Source of the DNA: Ruminiclostridium sp.
GTDB taxonomy: Bacteria > Bacillota > Clostridia > Oscillospirales > Ruminococcaceae
DNA: 34,490 nucleotides
NCBI GenBank assembly: GCA_017472865.1
Contig: JAFUNV010000190.1
Location: forward strand, 1 to 34,490
Reading direction: 5' to 3'
Part shown: positions 33,120 through 34,490 of the stretch, in pieces
Layout: each line of letters begins with the position of its first letter
Numbering within the stretch: the first letter of the stretch is position 1
The notes under the pieces: model-generated
Told to the model about the DNA's origin: nothing
Database searches by the model: none
The model's input: the letters and a program-made list of their open reading frames with translations, nothing else
Position numbers and translations under genes: made by a program

Positions 33120-33902
33120 TTATTTTTGTGCAACAATGGAAATCCAAGCTGGCAATGCTGCCATAGGATTGTATTCCCAGTTGTTTACTTTATCAAGATT
33201 TTCCGAGGTCTGTTTGATTAGTTCCTCGTATGAAAACCAGAACGCAGCGTTTTCCGCCTGCAATTCTTCCATTTCCCTTACAGATAATCCTGCACCTGTC
33301 ATCGAGTTTATTAAGTCCTGCACACGCCAATGACAATGCGGCAATGTTTCCGTATAAGGCTTGACAATTTTAGGCTCTTTCCACGGCTCGCATACAAAAG
33401 GGCGAGTGAATGGATGAACATCATACATAATTGAAAAACCGTCCGCTTTAAGTACCCTATGAATATTCTTATACATTGTGGGCAAATCCGCTATCCAAGT
33501 ATGTGTACCGTTTGAGGTGTAAACCAAATCAAATCTGTTATCGGGAATGTTTGAAAGCTGCATTGTGTCATCGCAAACGAAATTGATTTTCAGCTTTAAT
33601 TTGTCTGCAATTACCTTAGCGTGTTCAAGCTGTTTTTCGCTTATATCAGCAGAAGTAACATCTGCTCCTAACAAAGCAATGGCAAAAGCAGCGTGATTAT
33701 CTCCGCTTGAGGGCAGTAAAACCTTTTTGTTTTGCAAATCGGGTATATATTTATTTATCAGATTATACACCGACTTGTGAAAAACGCCTCTCGGATTTTC
33801 TACCAACTTTGCTATTATCTCATCTGTTCTGAGGGACTGATACCACTCCGAATCAGCGGTTTCATTCCAGCTTTCCTTTACTTGCTTTAACCAATCAGTC
33901 AT
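33120..33902 (-). CDS. Class I SAM-dependent methyltransferase
   Basis: This 260-residue protein is a Rossmann-fold methyltransferase. Motif I is KVLLPSSGDNHAAFAIALLG at about residues 60-79, with GADVTSADIS giving the acidic residue for SAM, FDLVYTSNGTHTW as the post-motif and LKADGFSIMYDVHPF as motif III. The SSGDNHAAFA form is that of small-molecule or unassigned methyltransferases; the substrate is unknown. GGAGG lies seven bases before the ATG. Codons are more AT-rich than in the flagellar or neighbouring genes, and a possible leader ORF precedes it, both hinting at acquisition by transfer. Confidence 0.88.
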   Translation of the reverse strand: MTDWLKQVKESWNETADSEWYQSLRTDEIIAKLVENPRGVFHKSVYNLINKYIPDLQNKKVLLPSSGDNHAAFAIALLGADVTSADISEKQLEHAKVIADKLKLKINFVCDDTMQLSNIPDNRFDLVYTSNGTHTWIADLPTMYKNIHRVLKADGFSIMYDVHPFTRPFVCEPWKEPKIVKPYTETLPHCHWRVQDLINSMTGAGLSVREMEELQAENAAFWFSYEELIKQTSENLDKVNNWEYNPMAALPAWISIVAQK

Positions 33903-33926
33903 TTTTATCCTCCAATCTCGGAAGAG

Positions 33927-33974
33927 TTAAGAAGTAATCACCCTTCCAAGCTGATTAAATGTTCCTTTATTCAT
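33927..33974 (-). CDS. Possible 15-residue leader peptide
   Basis: Between the promoter and the methyltransferase start, ATG 33974 opens a 15-codon frame encoding MNKGTFNQLGRVITS. AAAGGGG lies about 11 bases upstream. It ends 25 bases before the methyltransferase ATG. GGAAG at its end can pair with CTTCC just after it, near the methyltransferase ribosome binding site. This layout resembles leader-peptide control of inducible resistance genes, but it could also be the relic of another gene. Too short to be certain. Confidence 0.35.
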   Translation of the reverse strand: MNKGTFNQLGRVITS

Positions 33975-34024
33975 AATCAAAATCACCCCTTTCATCAAAA
34001 TTTGCATATTATAATGCATTAATA

Positions 34025-34053
34025 ATTATACCATTCTCTACTATAAAAGTCAA
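34025..34053 (-). promoter_or_regulatory. Promoter of the methyltransferase gene
   Basis: On the minus strand TTGACT (34048-34053) and TATAAT (34025-34030) are 17 bases apart. Transcription would start near 34018, giving a leader of about 115 bases that contains the 15-codon frame. Confidence 0.8.
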
Positions 34054-34083
34054 CGAAAAGGCGGTCACTATACAGCGACCGCC
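34054..34083 (-). terminator. Rho-independent terminator of the GGGtGRT gene
   Basis: On the minus strand GGCGGTC and GACCGCC form a stem around GCTGTATAGT, followed by TTTTCG. The tail runs directly into the -35 of the methyltransferase promoter. Confidence 0.75.
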
Positions 34084-34090
34084 TCAATAT

Positions 34091-34135
34091 TTGTGTATTG
34101 TGAGTGTGTATTGCTTGTGTATTGTTTGTGTATTA
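34091..34135. repeat. Short tandem repeat, four TGTGTATT units
   Basis: TGTGTATT occurs at 34092, 34105, 34116 and 34127, with spacings of 13, 11 and 11 bases, in the untranslated 3' region of the GGGtGRT gene. No gene is seen between 33975 and 34202. Confidence 0.7.
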
Positions 34136-34202
34136 CAAAGCAAATCACACTCGTTTTTAGGCTGTTTTTATAAGCTCAAAACCGCATTTTTGCGTTCAGA
34201 GA

Positions 34203-34490
34203 TTACTTCATAGCCTCTTCAACCGCAACTGCGCAAGCAACAGTCATACCAACCATGGGGTTGTTACCTGCACCGATGAGACCCATCATTTCTACGTGTG
34301 CGGGAACAGAGGAAGAACCTGCAAACTGAGCGTCAGAGTGCATACGTCCCATTGTATCTGTCATACCGTAGGAAGCAGGACCTGCAGCCATGTTGTCGGG
34401 GTGGAGTGTACGTCCTGTACCGCCGCCAGAAGCAACGGAGAAGTACTGCTTGCCCTTTTCAACACATTCCTTCTTGTATGTACCTGCAAC
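34203..34490 (-). CDS. GGGtGRT-family protein, 3' part only
   Basis: The minus-strand frame stays open to the window edge, so only the last 95 residues are present and the true start lies outside. The name-giving motif is directly visible as ASGGGTGRTLHPDNMA, about 33 residues from the edge, followed by GPASYGMTDTMGRMHSDAQF and a Gly/Met-rich end. The family is found in anaerobic Firmicutes and others; its function is not known to me. It ends with a terminator at 34054-34083. Confidence 0.9.
   Translation of the reverse strand, partial: VAGTYKKECVEKGKQYFSVASGGGTGRTLHPDNMAAGPASYGMTDTMGRMHSDAQFAGSSSVPAHVEMMGLIGAGNNPMVGMTVACAVAVEEAMK

Noticed and set aside
34091..34135. CRISPR-like array
   Set aside because: Units are about 8-10 bases with 1-4 bases between; no repeat-spacer structure and no cas genes.

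Overview
The window looks like the chromosome of a motile, Gram-positive, low-to-moderate GC Clostridia member, most likely of the Oscillospiraceae/Ruminococcus group. The reasons are the fla/che-type flagellar gene order (fliY with a CheC-type N-terminus, cheC, cheD, flbD), GGAGG-type ribosome binding sites with frequent TTG/GTG starts, an RNase Y gene, BspA-type leucine-rich repeats and a GGGtGRT-family gene. The genus is an inference; there is no rRNA here.

Region 1 (77-17308) is one long plus-strand motility cluster: flgE, flbD, motA, motB, fliM, fliY, cheY, fliO, fliP, fliQ, fliR, flhB, flhA, a FliA/SigD-type sigma factor, two rod genes of the FlgF/FlgG type, cheC, cheD and a FapA-like (DUF342) gene. 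Gaps are very short and several genes overlap. An extra sigma-A-type promoter lies before motB, and a terminator closes the cluster at 17315-17352. Together these genes build the export gate, switch, stator, rod and hook, and the CheY/CheC/CheD/FliY adaptation branch. No flhF or flhG lies between flhA and the sigma gene.

Region 2 (17447-23947) starts with its own promoter and holds two adjoining large genes that are not motility genes: a degenerate SNF2/SF2-helicase-like protein and a 1032-residue protein with a sacsin/Hsp90-like GHKL ATPase domain. I regard this pair as the best candidate for an undescribed two-component system. It is followed by a tandem pair of YcxB-like membrane proteins and a terminator.

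Region 3 (24009-26321) carries a complete minus-strand tRNA-Leu(CAA) with promoter and terminator, a partial duplication of its 3' end, and RNase Y (rny) behind a roughly 300-base leader with two terminator-like hairpins.

Region 4 (26331-29463) is an ECF sigma gene overlapping a membrane protein that looks like an anti-sigma or surface sensor: an N-terminal cytoplasmic segment, one membrane helix, ten BspA-type leucine-rich repeats and two M23 peptidase domains, the second of which lacks both catalytic histidines.

Region 5 (29478-33113) is a tightly overlapping four-gene operon: PqqD-like RRE protein, S24/S26-type serine protease, ABC exporter and a nucleotidyltransferase-fold protein. It resembles the chassis of a RiPP (lasso-like) cluster, but no precursor, radical SAM or cyclase gene is visible. 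The window ends with a minus-strand, AT-richer methyltransferase gene that has a possible 15-codon leader ORF, and the 3' part of a GGGtGRT-family gene running off the right edge.
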